A stretch of DNA of 39,878 nucleotides from Deltaproteobacteria bacterium (GTDB lineage Bacteria > Desulfobacterota > Desulfobacteria > Desulfobacterales > G020354645): NCBI GenBank assembly GCA_020354645.1, contig CP070652.1:2475445-2515322 (forward strand), written 5' to 3'. Both the position numbers and the translations under genes were made by a program. This document shows, piece after piece, positions 1 to 8,779 of the stretch; positions within the stretch are counted from its first letter, which is position 1, and each line of letters begins with the position of its first letter. The notes below the pieces were generated by a model. The model was not told the DNA's origin and ran no database searches. It saw only the letters and a program-made list of their open reading frames with translations.

Positions 1-1
1 A

Positions 2-826
2 CTGGTAACCGGAGAGTTTCTACGCCAAATAGTTGGCTATACGGACGATCCTGAGCCTTGGCAGACAAACAATCTTGAGGCATGGGAGACTTATTGGGTC
101 GCACAAAAGTACGGAAGACGCTACACAAAAGAAGACAATGCAAGAGCTCGCGATCTTTACACAAAGGCATACCAGCTCGATCCTCACTGGTATATCCCAT
201 TAGTGGCTATAGGCTATACCCATAGGAATGACGCACGGCATGGTTGGAGCGAGTCGCGCAAAAAATCCTTTGATCTAGCCACTGAGTATGCCAATAAAGT
301 GCTCGCCATTAATGATGAATCCGCCTCAGCCTACCGTCTTCTCGGTGCCATCCACCTGATGAAAAGAGAATATGAAAAAGCGAATAATTATAATGAAAAA
401 GCACTCAGCCTCACTCCGAACTTCCCCGAAGCTCAAGCTGGAAGAGGATTTTTGCTGAACTATCTAGGAAAGCCTCAGGAAGCGATCGAGCATTTCAAAA
501 TAGCCATGCGGCTCAGTCCTTTTTACCCAGCATGGTACCTCTATCATCTGGGATTATCTTATCATCTGACCGGGCAACACGAGCAAGCAATCGAAACCCT
601 AAAAAATGGGATTGAGCGAACACCAGATGTTTTCTTTCCGCACGTCAGACTGGCTGCAGTATATAGCGATCTTGGTCGTGAACAAGAGGCTCGGGCTGAG
701 GCGGCGGAAGTTCTCCGGATAAAGCCAGACTTTTCAATTGAGAACTATGCCAGAGCCAATCCTTTCAGAGATACTGCAATAGTGGAGCACAGAAAGGAGT
801 TGCTTCGCAAGGCCGGACTTAAATGA
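2..826 (+). CDS. TPR-containing protein, C-terminal fragment (probable class III cyclase-TPR fusion)
   Basis: The reading frame is open from base 2, well upstream of the first ATG at 203, so this is the 3' part of a longer gene cut by the window edge. The visible 274 residues begin with a segment containing NLEAWETYW. This kind of segment links the middle region to the TPR array in adenylate/guanylate cyclase-TPR fusion proteins. Four or five tetratricopeptide repeats follow (for example around the motifs AYRLLGAIHLMKREYEKA and HLGLSYHLTGQHEQAIETL), and the protein ends in RKELLRKAGLK, a typical end for that family. TPRs mediate protein-protein contacts. The cyclase domain itself lies outside the window, so the fusion is inferred from the family-like linker and C-terminus. 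TPR content is certain; the full architecture is not. Confidence 0.75.
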   Translation: MVTGEFLRQIVGYTDDPEPWQTNNLEAWETYWVAQKYGRRYTKEDNARARDLYTKAYQLDPHWYIPLVAIGYTHRNDARHGWSESRKKSFDLATEYANKVLAINDESASAYRLLGAIHLMKREYEKANNYNEKALSLTPNFPEAQAGRGFLLNYLGKPQEAIEHFKIAMRLSPFYPAWYLYHLGLSYHLTGQHEQAIETLKNGIERTPDVFFPHVRLAAVYSDLGREQEARAEAAEVLRIKPDFSIENYARANPFRDTAIVEHRKELLRKAGLK

Positions 827-1203
827 ATTAGCCTGCTTTTTTAAGCTGCATAATCCTGCTGAGATACAAGCTCAGGTTACTGCAATAATATCAGCAATGA
901 TTTAGCCCCTTAAAATTCTTGGATACCAACCCATCCTTAAAGGAAGCTGATTTCAGATATCTAAGTAAGTATCTGCAAAAAATTTGTCATTTCAAAAGTA
1001 CAGACTGTAAACGTATAACAAATAGGCCCCAATTACCGATAACTACATATCTCAAGTTTTTTGAACTTCCAAAAACCTGTGCTATCCAACATATCGGCAA
1101 AATTAGCCCTGCCCTAAAGACTATGATATCCATACCATATCGCAATCCGTCAAATTGTCAGATTGAATCTTGGTCACCTCAAATAAATATTCACTGAATC
1201 TTC
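827..1203. other. Intergenic stretch, no supported feature
   Basis: About 377 bases separate the TPR gene from the convergent molybdoenzyme gene. A 92-codon frame starting at a TTG (919) has no ribosome binding site and an unremarkable composition, so it is not called. No convincing terminator hairpin, tRNA or repeat was seen. Confidence 0.5.
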
Positions 1204-3372
1204 TCATGGGCCGACATCGTTTCCCTGCCCTTTGAAATTTCTATCCAGCTCGATTTGAACCAAACAGCTGTTGCAGGCAAACGCGCCACCGGGAGACATC
1301 TCATCTTTGGTGAGCACATTGACGCAGCCGCCGTTATCAATTCCTTGGCTGTCCGGCCTGTACCAGGCGCCGGCTTCCAGGCTGACCACACCCGGTAAAA
1401 TGCGATCGGTTACTTTTGCAATCGAACGCAGACAACCGCGGTCATTGTATACAATAACCCTGTCACCGGTGGAAATACTTCTGTTGCGGGCATCCTCGGG
1501 ATTAATCCAGACGCTATCATCAGCCTTTTTTTTCAAATAGGGAATATTATCAAACTGAGAGTTGACCCTGGCTTTAGAATGGGGACTGACAAGTTGTAAA
1601 GGATAGTCGCGGGTGCGCACATCCTGAGGACCTTCCCACGGTTCAATGTATTTTGGAATGGCCGGTATCAACGGATTATTCATTTCGGCGATCTGCCGGC
1701 TGTAAATTTCGATCTTGCCCGAAGCTGTCGGAAAGGGATGGTTTTGCGGATCTGTGATCTGATCGCGGAACGCCACCCAGGGTTCTTTAAGCTCGATCCG
1801 ATGAACGCCAGTGCGCCTGAAATTTTCAAACTCCGGCAGCTCCGGGGTAGCGTCCACAAATTCTCTGAGCCATTGCCGGTCGGATTTAGAATTGTAATTT
1901 TTCAAGCCCATGCGCGAAGCCAGCTCGGTGAATATGTCCAGATCCGAACGAGTTTCGGCCAAAGGTTGGATAGCCCGTTCCATGTAGATATAATACGGTC
2001 CCCCGCCCCAGGGCTGCCCGATATCCTCTTCTTCCAGATAATGGGTTACCGGCAATACAATATCCGCAAACCGGGCCGTGGGTGTCAAAAACAGCTCGTG
2101 AACGACGATAAACTCCATCTTCTTTAAAGCTCTAACACCTTTGTTAATGTTCAGAAACTGGTTGAGCAGATTGCAACCGAGGATATAAACCAACTTTATA
2201 TCGCCGGGAAAACCGGCGGACTTTCCCGCCAATAAAGCATCGTAAACCCGGGTCACATGTACCAGGGGGTTGTTGACAGGCGGCACGGGGAACGATGCGG
2301 CCAAATATCCGAGATCAATGCGGCCGGTGCCGCCGGCTACGTTGCCGCCGGTTATGCCGATGTTGCCGGTCATGGCTGCAAGCACGCAGGCGGCCCGGTG
2401 AAATTGTTCCCCAAATGCGGTCCGACCGGGCGCCCACCCGGTACAAAGGGCTGCCGGTTTACGGGTTGCGTATTCTCTGGCGAGTTCTTTGATGTCATCC
2501 GCAGACACACCAGTTATTTCCGCAGCCCACTCGGGTGTTTTGGGCAACCGGTCCTCAGCTCCCGTGACGTATGCCTTGAATTTTTCAAAACCGACAGTAT
2601 AAGTTTTTAGAAAATCATGATCATAAAGATCCTCGACGATCATGATATAGGCCATGGCCACCAGCAAGGCTGTGTCGGTAGCCGGCTTGACGGCAATCCA
2701 CTTTTCGGCCAGAGATTTGGCTGAAGGGCTCAGGCGCGGATCCACACAGATGATCTTGGCCCCCTTTTTTTTGGCAAGCGCAAGATAGGCCGACGTGTCG
2801 GGCCGGAATCGAGATATCAGCGGATTCCAGCCCCACAAAATAATTAAATCAGACTGAAGCAGGTTGTCGCCGCTGTTGCCGGTGGCGACGGTGCCGAAAG
2901 TTGTTCGCGAAGCAAAACGGGCCGCTTCCGCAGAGGTATTGCCCTGGTTGGTGGTGCAGCCCCCCAAAAGATTAAAAAAGCGTCGTGCCGCTTTGTTTCT
3001 GGTTCCATGCAAAGCACCTTCAGCACCGTAATAATCCATGAGGAAGACAGAATACGGTCCATATTTTTGTCTGACACGTTTAAGCTCCCGGCCGACCGTG
3101 TCAAGGGCTTCATCCCAGGAAATGGCTTCAAATTTTCCGCTGCCGCGTTCTCCAATTCTTTTCAAAGGCCGTGAGAGACGCTCCGGAAAATAGACAACTT
3201 CTTTCTGGGAAAGCCCTTTCAGACAAGCCTTTAAACCGGGCCCTCGCTGGTCATCAGTGCCGATATGGGTGATCCTGCCGTTGGAAACGTGTACTTTCAA
3301 CAGGCAGCGCGCTCCGCAGTCGTATGAGCACGTGGTGATAATCACTTTTTCTTTTTTTTCAGGCTCCGTCAT
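1204..3372 (-). CDS. Molybdopterin-dependent oxidoreductase, DmsA/DMSO-reductase family catalytic subunit
   Basis: A 722-residue molybdenum/tungsten bis-MGD oxidoreductase. The N-terminus carries the [4Fe-4S] ligands C15, C19, C23 and C50 (CSYDCGARC, then LKAC). The molybdopterin domain follows, and a C-terminal dinucleotide-binding domain contains [11 protein letters not shown]. The metal-ligand region reads [10 protein letters not shown], which places Ser147 where DMSO reductases have their Mo-coordinating serine; this alignment was done by eye. There is no twin-arginine signal, so the enzyme is probably cytoplasmic. No Fe-S (DmsB-like) or membrane-anchor subunit adjoins it, so its electron partner is unknown. 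The start at 3372 is preceded by a purine-rich AGGGAAGGA. Substrate cannot be deduced; S-oxide, N-oxide or oxyanion reductase, or an oxidising enzyme, are all possible. Confidence 0.9.
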   Translation of the reverse strand: MTEPEKKEKVIITTCSYDCGARCLLKVHVSNGRITHIGTDDQRGPGLKACLKGLSQKEVVYFPERLSRPLKRIGERGSGKFEAISWDEALDTVGRELKRVRQKYGPYSVFLMDYYGAEGALHGTRNKAARRFFNLLGGCTTNQGNTSAEAARFASRTTFGTVATGNSGDNLLQSDLIILWGWNPLISRFRPDTSAYLALAKKKGAKIICVDPRLSPSAKSLAEKWIAVKPATDTALLVAMAYIMIVEDLYDHDFLKTYTVGFEKFKAYVTGAEDRLPKTPEWAAEITGVSADDIKELAREYATRKPAALCTGWAPGRTAFGEQFHRAACVLAAMTGNIGITGGNVAGGTGRIDLGYLAASFPVPPVNNPLVHVTRVYDALLAGKSAGFPGDIKLVYILGCNLLNQFLNINKGVRALKKMEFIVVHELFLTPTARFADIVLPVTHYLEEEDIGQPWGGGPYYIYMERAIQPLAETRSDLDIFTELASRMGLKNYNSKSDRQWLREFVDATPELPEFENFRRTGVHRIELKEPWVAFRDQITDPQNHPFPTASGKIEIYSRQIAEMNNPLIPAIPKYIEPWEGPQDVRTRDYPLQLVSPHSKARVNSQFDNIPYLKKKADDSVWINPEDARNRSISTGDRVIVYNDRGCLRSIAKVTDRILPGVVSLEAGAWYRPDSQGIDNGGCVNVLTKDEMSPGGAFACNSCLVQIELDRNFKGQGNDVGP

Positions 3373-3420
3373 TCCTTCCCTGCCTATAAACTGATTCCAA
3401 GATTTGAAAAGTTAGGTAAT

Positions 3421-3603
3421 TGAGGGGTCGGGGAGTTTTTTTGATCCATTGTAGTAAATCTTTTGTTTTTCTGCAATTTGGCAGTGGGGGAGACCGCAGC
3501 CACCGAAGGTGGAATGCGGAGGGGGCAAGTATCCCCCGCTGTCAAATTGCTTAGAAAAACAAAGACTGGAGGCACAGGGTCAAAAAAACTCCCCGACCCC
3601 TGA
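3421..3603 (+). repeat. ~180-bp palindromic element, copy 1
   Basis: The element starts TGAGGGGTCGGGGAG and ends CTCCCCGACCCCTGA, so its ends pair. The inner arms (TCTTTTGTTTTTCTGCAATTTG with CAAATTGCTTAGAAAAAC) also pair, allowing small bulges. At the centre a separate small hairpin has stem CCGCA (3494-3498) with TGCGG (3515-3519) and inner arm CCACC-gaa-GGTGG. Near-identical copies lie at 7208-7385 and 35966-36145, in the same orientation. The copy sits upstream of the molybdoenzyme start and of the MFS gene. Open frames inside it arise because the repeat lacks stops and are not called as genes. No transposase is nearby, so it looks like a non-autonomous or structured repeat. Confidence 0.9.
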
Positions 3604-3771
3604 GGTAATTATCCTAATAAAACATTAGTGAGCTGTCCATTTGTTTTTGGCTTAAAAAAGCAGATCACTTGACTTTGTTTTGTTAATCAACGTAACCTGG
3701 ACAAGCCGAAACCTATAAGAAACTAAGGTATCTGCCTGGCTCTCTAACGTTTTATCCCCACGGAGCCCATA

Positions 3772-5040
3772 ATGCCCTCAAAAAAGTCATCGCTAAAATT
3801 AAATATTTTCTATGGCTGGTATGTTTTGGCGGCCTCCTTTGTAATCCTGTTTTTTACCTCGGGGGTGCGATTTTCGATCGGTGTTGTGTTCAAGCCACTC
3901 ATGTGGGAATTCGGTTGGGATCGTGGATTAATATCGCTTGCCTTTTTTCTCAATATGACGATTTATGCCGTCTCCCTTATCTTTGCGGGCAAGTATTATG
4001 ACCGTTACGGACCGAAATGGGTGATCATCATCTCCAACGTTTTCGTTTCTGGGGGTTTTATGAGCTTGGCTTTCATTAATACCTTTTGGCAATTCTTTAT
4101 CTTTTACGGAATCATAGCGGCTATCGGCATGGGAGGAACCACCGTTCCTTTGTATGCCGCTCTTTTGAGCAAATGGTTCGAGAAAAGTCGCGGATTGGCC
4201 GTAAGCCTGGGGCTCACCGGTAGTTCCATCGGTCAATTTGTTCTGGTGCCAGCGTTTACAAGGTTTGTTTTAGAATATGGCTGGAGAATATCGTATTTTG
4301 GGGTTGGGTTGGTAATGCTGGTAATTATTTCGGCGCTGGCACTATTTGTAATCAAAGGAGATCCTCATGATCTGAATTTACAACCTTTCGGACACCAAAA
4401 AGAAGAAACAGAGGGCGAAAAGGATGAAAATAAAACCGTCCGATTAAAACCCGAAGATTTAAATTTGCCGGATGCCGCCAAAACCTATTCTTTCTGGTTT
4501 TTTATGGCCTTTATGTTTATTTGCGGCAGTGGTGATTTTCTGGTAACCACTCACCTGATCCCCCTGGTGACCGACTATAATATTTCGCCCACCACAGCGG
4601 GCAACATGTTGGCCTGGTTGGGTCTAATGAGCCTGGTTGGAATTCTTATCGCCGGACCGGTTTCTGATAAAATCGGAACCAAAACTCCCATCGCTCTGAC
4701 ATTTTTAATACGGTTTCTGCTATTTATCTTGATTTTGAATTATCAGAACCTGTTTTCCTTTTATGTTTTTGCCTGTGCTTTCGGCCTGACGCTTCTAATC
4801 ACGGCCCCTCTCAGCCCGATCCTGGTCGGAAAGCTTTATGGGTTTTCGCATGTGGGCCTTATATCAGGTATTATCACCACCATTCACCATCTGGCCGGTG
4901 GATTCTGGACATACTTGGGGGGCGAGGTATTTGATCGGACCGGCAGCTACCGGATGGTCTTTATCGTTTCGGCAATTGCGGTGCTTGTTGCGGTTCTGTG
5001 CACATTGGTGGTAAAGGAGAAAAAACATCAGGTTGCGTAA
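3772..5040 (+). CDS. Major facilitator superfamily transporter, oxalate/formate antiporter-monocarboxylate type
   Basis: A 422-residue integral membrane protein with about twelve hydrophobic segments in two halves. They are separated by a charged cytoplasmic loop at about residues 200-235, rich in E and K. The start FYGWYVLAASF, the loop 2-3 motif GKYYDRYGPK (73-82) and the WFEKSRGLA segment are typical of the OFA/MCT branch, which moves small monocarboxylates or dicarboxylates. A GGAG ribosome binding site lies about 8 bases before ATG 3772. The gene is divergent from the molybdoenzyme with repeat copy 1 between them. The family is clear, but the substrate is not; an organic acid is the best guess. 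Confidence 0.88.
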   Translation: MPSKKSSLKLNIFYGWYVLAASFVILFFTSGVRFSIGVVFKPLMWEFGWDRGLISLAFFLNMTIYAVSLIFAGKYYDRYGPKWVIIISNVFVSGGFMSLAFINTFWQFFIFYGIIAAIGMGGTTVPLYAALLSKWFEKSRGLAVSLGLTGSSIGQFVLVPAFTRFVLEYGWRISYFGVGLVMLVIISALALFVIKGDPHDLNLQPFGHQKEETEGEKDENKTVRLKPEDLNLPDAAKTYSFWFFMAFMFICGSGDFLVTTHLIPLVTDYNISPTTAGNMLAWLGLMSLVGILIAGPVSDKIGTKTPIALTFLIRFLLFILILNYQNLFSFYVFACAFGLTLLITAPLSPILVGKLYGFSHVGLISGIITTIHHLAGGFWTYLGGEVFDRTGSYRMVFIVSAIAVLVAVLCTLVVKEKKHQVA

Positions 5041-5240
5041 CATCACATTCCCTTTTATTGGGTGCCAGACGATTTTTGGTTCCTATGTCTCGATGTTCTG
5101 TATGATTTGACTTAACAGGCTCCTTTCTCTATACTCCCTGCAGCGGGGTTCGCCAACAGAGCGAGGCATTCTTCTTGATTTTAACCGGCCAACGGGCTAA
5201 CTGGTTCAACGGGCAAACCAATTTTTTACATGAGGTATGT

Positions 5241-6137
5241 ATGCCGCGAGAAACTGTTTCCCTTGCCATTCTGTTTGCCGATATTGTTCGCAGTTCCCAG
5301 CTTTACGAGACCATGGGTGATAAAACTGCTCAACGGCTGATTGCAAATTGTCTTTCTCGGCTTGCGGATGTGGCTTGTGATCACGAGGGCTCGGTAATCA
5401 AAACTATCGGCGACGCAGTAATGTGCACCTTTCCCGATGCCGAAAGTGCGGTAAAAGCGGCCATTACCATGCAACAGGTTATTGAAAAAATGCCCGGCAA
5501 AGATGGAGATAAACAAAGTACCCCGGACATTTATATCGGAATACATATCGGACCGGTCATACGTGAAGACAGTGACATCTTCGGAGATGCAGTCAACCTG
5601 GCTGCCCGCATGGCGTCACTGGCAAAACCGCAGCAAATCCTGATCACCGAAGAAATGTTCCAGGCTCTGACACCCGCATACCAATCTTCGGTAAGATACC
5701 TTGATAAAGACACCGTAAAGGGCAAAAGGGGGGAACTCAAAATATATGAGTATCTGTGGGAAATGGATGATGTAACCGTAATGGTGGACAGTTCCTCTGT
5801 TCAATTGGCACTGCAATCATGCCTGGTGTTAAAATATGGTGAAAACACAATGAAGGTTGACGAGCGCAAAGCTAATATTTCAATGGGTCGTCACCGCAAA
5901 AATGATCTGGTATTGAATTATGAGCGGGTTTCCAGATTCCATGCTCGCATAGAGTACCGCCGCGGAAAGTTTGTACTGATCGACAAAAGCTCCAACGGCA
6001 CTTATGTGCACCTTCAGGATCAAGACAGCATCTATATCAAAAGGGATGAAACAACGTTGACCGGCACCGGTACCATCAGTCTCGGCCGCCAGACGACTCC
6101 GGGCTCACCGGGAGCCATTCACTTCACCGTTCGGTGA
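5241..6137 (+). CDS. Class III adenylate cyclase with C-terminal FHA domain
   Basis: A 298-residue protein. Residues 6-175 form a class III cyclase catalytic domain with metal-binding Asp14 (FADIVRSS) and Asp58 (IGDAV). The adenine-selecting pair Lys54 and Asp112 and the transition-state residues Asn119 and Arg123 (GDAVNLAAR) are also present. All key residues are there in one chain, so a homodimer making cAMP from ATP is expected. Residues 195-298 form a forkhead-associated domain (GRHRKNDLVL, SRFHARIEY, SSNGTYV) that binds phosphothreonine peptides. ATG 5241 is preferred over an upstream in-frame TTG at 5175 because GAGG lies 5 bases upstream and the domain starts directly after it. It probably links a Ser/Thr kinase signal to cAMP. 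There is no transmembrane segment. Confidence 0.92.
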   Translation: MPRETVSLAILFADIVRSSQLYETMGDKTAQRLIANCLSRLADVACDHEGSVIKTIGDAVMCTFPDAESAVKAAITMQQVIEKMPGKDGDKQSTPDIYIGIHIGPVIREDSDIFGDAVNLAARMASLAKPQQILITEEMFQALTPAYQSSVRYLDKDTVKGKRGELKIYEYLWEMDDVTVMVDSSSVQLALQSCLVLKYGENTMKVDERKANISMGRHRKNDLVLNYERVSRFHARIEYRRGKFVLIDKSSNGTYVHLQDQDSIYIKRDETTLTGTGTISLGRQTTPGSPGAIHFTVR

Positions 6138-6160
6138 AAAAAATTAAAAGCCTTCCAAAA

Positions 6161-7189
6161 TTAATCCAAGCTGTAAGGCAGTTCGCCGTAAGGCAGCCAG
6201 CGAACGGGTTCACCCAAAGCGGCCAGGGCATCGCCGTTTTTGACGTTTACCAGGTTTTCGTCGCCCAGGATGCGCTTGGCGGAATATAGGCATTCACGAT
6301 CCAAACGGTCGTCTGCTTCAACGGTATAGTATGCAAAATGCGGGGTGATTAAGATATTGTCCAATTGATAAAATGGGTGAAAGGTGTCAAGCGGTTCGGA
6401 TTCAAATACGTCAATGGCCGCGCCGGCGATCCGTTTTTCACGAAGTGCTTTTAACAACTGTGCTTCCTTAATCAACGCACCCCGGGCGGTGTTGATGATG
6501 TAAGCGGTCGGTTTCATCAGCGCAAACTCTTTTTCACTGATGATTCCTTCATTTTCCCTGTTCAGCACCGCATGAATGGATACGAAATCAGAACTGCGCA
6601 GCACATCTTCCAGCGTGGTCAATTGCACATAGTGCAAATCGGTCGGTGATTTTTGGAATCTCGGATCGTAGCCTTTGATTTTCATTCCGAAGCCGTTACA
6701 GCGATTCGCCATCTTCTGGGCGATGCGACCAAAACCCACTAGACCGACGGTCTTGCTTTCCAAATCCGTGCCCGCCCACTCTCGGGACGGATTAGGCCAT
6801 ATCCAGCCCATTTTCCTCGTGGTGGTGACCAACGGAACCAGTTTGCGTGCCAGGGCGATCAGCATGGCAAAGGCATGGTCAGCGATGGTGCCGGAACCAT
6901 AATGGGGGCAGTGGCACACCGGCAGCCGGTGTTCGTTGGCGGCCTCGAAATCGATGGAATCCACCCCCACGCCCCATTTCAATATCGCCTTCAGTTTTTT
7001 ACCTGCCTTGATTACCCGGCGGGTAATGGGGGCATAGCAGACAATGATCAGATCCGCATCGGTAACTGCGCGCACCAAAGTGTCTTCGTCATCGTTTTCA
7101 GTCACCTTCACATCGCCGAGGGATTGGAGTTCTTCCCAGACGCTGTGCAATATTTTCATTTTAACATCGGTCAAAACAATCTTGGCCAT
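6161..7189 (-). CDS. D-isomer-specific 2-hydroxyacid dehydrogenase (phosphoglycerate dehydrogenase-like)
   Basis: A 342-residue NAD(P)-dependent enzyme that interconverts a 2-hydroxyacid and its 2-oxoacid. The Rossmann motif GFGRIA is at 152-157. The catalytic triad is Arg236 (NTARGALI), Glu265 (DVFESEPL) and His284 (ITPHFAYY). The start is placed at ATG 7189, with AGGGGT a few bases upstream. The frame remains open for 57 further codons, but these are translated from repeat copy 2 and should not be part of the protein. There is no ACT or other regulatory domain, so a dedicated SerA role is not shown; glycerate, hydroxypyruvate or lactate-type substrates are possible. It converges with the cyclase gene, leaving 23 bases between them. 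Confidence 0.88.
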   Translation of the reverse strand: MAKIVLTDVKMKILHSVWEELQSLGDVKVTENDDEDTLVRAVTDADLIIVCYAPITRRVIKAGKKLKAILKWGVGVDSIDFEAANEHRLPVCHCPHYGSGTIADHAFAMLIALARKLVPLVTTTRKMGWIWPNPSREWAGTDLESKTVGLVGFGRIAQKMANRCNGFGMKIKGYDPRFQKSPTDLHYVQLTTLEDVLRSSDFVSIHAVLNRENEGIISEKEFALMKPTAYIINTARGALIKEAQLLKALREKRIAGAAIDVFESEPLDTFHPFYQLDNILITPHFAYYTVEADDRLDRECLYSAKRILGDENLVNVKNGDALAALGEPVRWLPYGELPYSLD

Positions 7190-7207
7190 GGCACCCCTAA
7201 TTAACTG

Positions 7208-7385
7208 TGGGCTCGGGGATTTTTTTTGATCCATTGTCGTAAGTCTTTTGTTTTTCTGCAATTTGGCAGCGGGGGAGACCGCAGCCACCGAAGGTGGAAT
7301 GCGGAGGGGGCAAGTCTCCCCCGCTGCCAAATTGCTTAGAAAAACTAAGACGGGAGGCACAGGGTCAAAAAACTCCCCGAGCCCT
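7208..7385 (+). repeat. ~180-bp palindromic element, copy 2
   Basis: This is the same element as at 3421-3603 and 35966-36145, with matching inner hairpin and loop. Its outer stem reads GGGCTCGGGG at the left and CCCCGAGCCC at the right, where the other copies have GGGGTCGGGG and CCCCGACCCC, so both sides of one base pair have changed together. The inner stem GGCAGCGGGGGAGA / TCTCCCCCGCTGCC is perfect here but contains G-T wobbles in copy 1. The element ends 18 bases upstream of the hydroxyacid dehydrogenase start, so it is in a position to be part of its 5' leader. Confidence 0.9.
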
Positions 7386-7506
7386 CAATTGATTGTAATA
7401 AAAAAAGTAACCTCAAAGGATCCGAAATTCTCGCCGCTTTCAGCGAAAATTGATTTTGACACACAATGGGAAGTTGCGGCCCAAGAAATGCTCAGGATGC
7501 TTCGCA

Positions 7507-8637
7507 TCAAACATGGAATTCTTTTATTTTCTGTACCACGTAGGCCTGCTGATCATCCGTCAATTCAGGATAGATGGGAATGGCCAGGGTATGGGTGGCA
7601 GCTTGCTCTGAAACCGGGCAGTCTCCCTTTTTATAATCCAGATAGGCAAAACACTCCTGAAGGTGCAGGGGAACCGGATAGTAAACTTCGGTACCGATTC
7701 CCTCTTGTTGCAGAAATTGGCGGAGCTCGTCTCTTTTTTCCGGCACCCGGATAATAAATTGATTATAAATGTGGCGGTTCTGTTTTTCCACCGGCAGTTG
7801 GATCTCATCTAATCCTGCTTCGGCAAACAGGATTCGGTAATTGTTTGCATTTTCCTGGCGCCCCCGGCTCCAACCGTCCAGGTATTTCAGCTTAACCGAA
7901 ACAATCGCGGCCTGGAGGGCATCCAGCCTGAAATTACCGCCGATAAACCTATGGTAATACTTGGGCCGCGAGCCATGAACCCGGAGTGTTTTCAATTGTT
8001 CATAGTGTTCTCGAGAGTTGGTGGTTACAATCCCTCCGTCTCCGAAAGCCCCCAAATTTTTGGATGGAAAGAATGAAAAACAGCCGAAATCTCCCATAGA
8101 GCCCGCCCGTTTCCCGTCGTATTCCGACCCTATCGCCTGGGCGGCATCTTCGATGACACAAAGATTATATTTTGCCGCAATCTGCAGTATCGGTTCCATT
8201 TCGGCACATTGACCGTACAAATGAACCGGCATGAGGGCCTTTACACGCGCACGCTCCGCTTCGTTCATTCCAAAAAGGGCGTTTTCAACTTCCTGCGGGG
8301 AGATGTTGTAAGTCTCCGAATCGATATCAACGAACACGGGCCTTGCGCCAACTCGAACAATGGAGCCGGCGGTGGCAAAAAAAGTATAGGGGGAGGTGAT
8401 CACTTGATCGCCCGGTCCGACACTCGCAGCCATCAGGGAAATTAACAGCGCATCGGTTCCCGAGGAGACACCCAGGGCATATTGGGTAGCGCAGTATTCG
8501 GCAATCTCATTCTCAAGAGTCTCCACATGCGGTCCGAGGATAAAATACTGACTTTCATATACTTGTTCGGTGACTTTTAGAATTTCGTCACGAATCGTTC
8601 GGTACTGGGCTTTCAGATCAAGAAGTGGCACCTTCAT
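7507..8637 (-). CDS. DegT/DnrJ/EryC1/StrS-family PLP-dependent sugar aminotransferase
   Basis: A 376-residue fold-type I PLP enzyme. It begins with the family signature MKVPLLDLKAQY. The cofactor-binding residues are Asp164 and Gln167 (EDAAQAIG), and the Schiff-base Lys193 lies in PSKNLGAFGDGG. Such enzymes transfer an amino group from glutamate to a keto-sugar nucleotide for surface polysaccharide or glycan synthesis. The next gene upstream on the same strand makes GDP-mannose, which supports a role in polysaccharide supply; the exact sugar is not known. A 142-base gap separates the two genes, so they may or may not share a transcript. Full length for the family. Confidence 0.9.
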   Translation of the reverse strand: MKVPLLDLKAQYRTIRDEILKVTEQVYESQYFILGPHVETLENEIAEYCATQYALGVSSGTDALLISLMAASVGPGDQVITSPYTFFATAGSIVRVGARPVFVDIDSETYNISPQEVENALFGMNEAERARVKALMPVHLYGQCAEMEPILQIAAKYNLCVIEDAAQAIGSEYDGKRAGSMGDFGCFSFFPSKNLGAFGDGGIVTTNSREHYEQLKTLRVHGSRPKYYHRFIGGNFRLDALQAAIVSVKLKYLDGWSRGRQENANNYRILFAEAGLDEIQLPVEKQNRHIYNQFIIRVPEKRDELRQFLQQEGIGTEVYYPVPLHLQECFAYLDYKKGDCPVSEQAATHTLAIPIYPELTDDQQAYVVQKIKEFHV

Positions 8638-8779
8638 GACAATATAGGTATCCTTTCATTCACTTTTTGCTCCATCTTTTGATTTGAAGATCAAAGATTT
8701 TTACTCGGAATATTATCCCGCATCAAGTATTCAAACACCGAGTATCCAATATTCAGTGACGCGCATCGCGTATTAACTA

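Noticed and set aside
919..1197. 92-codon open frame on plus
   Set aside because: TTG start, no ribosome binding site, no recognisable motif; A/T-rich spacer between convergent genes.
3384..3575. 63-codon frame on minus (and similar frames at 7248-7754 plus and 35897-36118 minus)
   Set aside because: These are translations of the palindromic repeat; the same peptide appears at each copy because the DNA is repeated, not because a protein is conserved.
6121..6145. Hairpin TCACC-gttc-GGTGA at the end of the cyclase gene as a terminator
   Set aside because: It is followed by an A-run on plus and preceded by the T-run on minus, the wrong arrangement for an intrinsic terminator on either strand.
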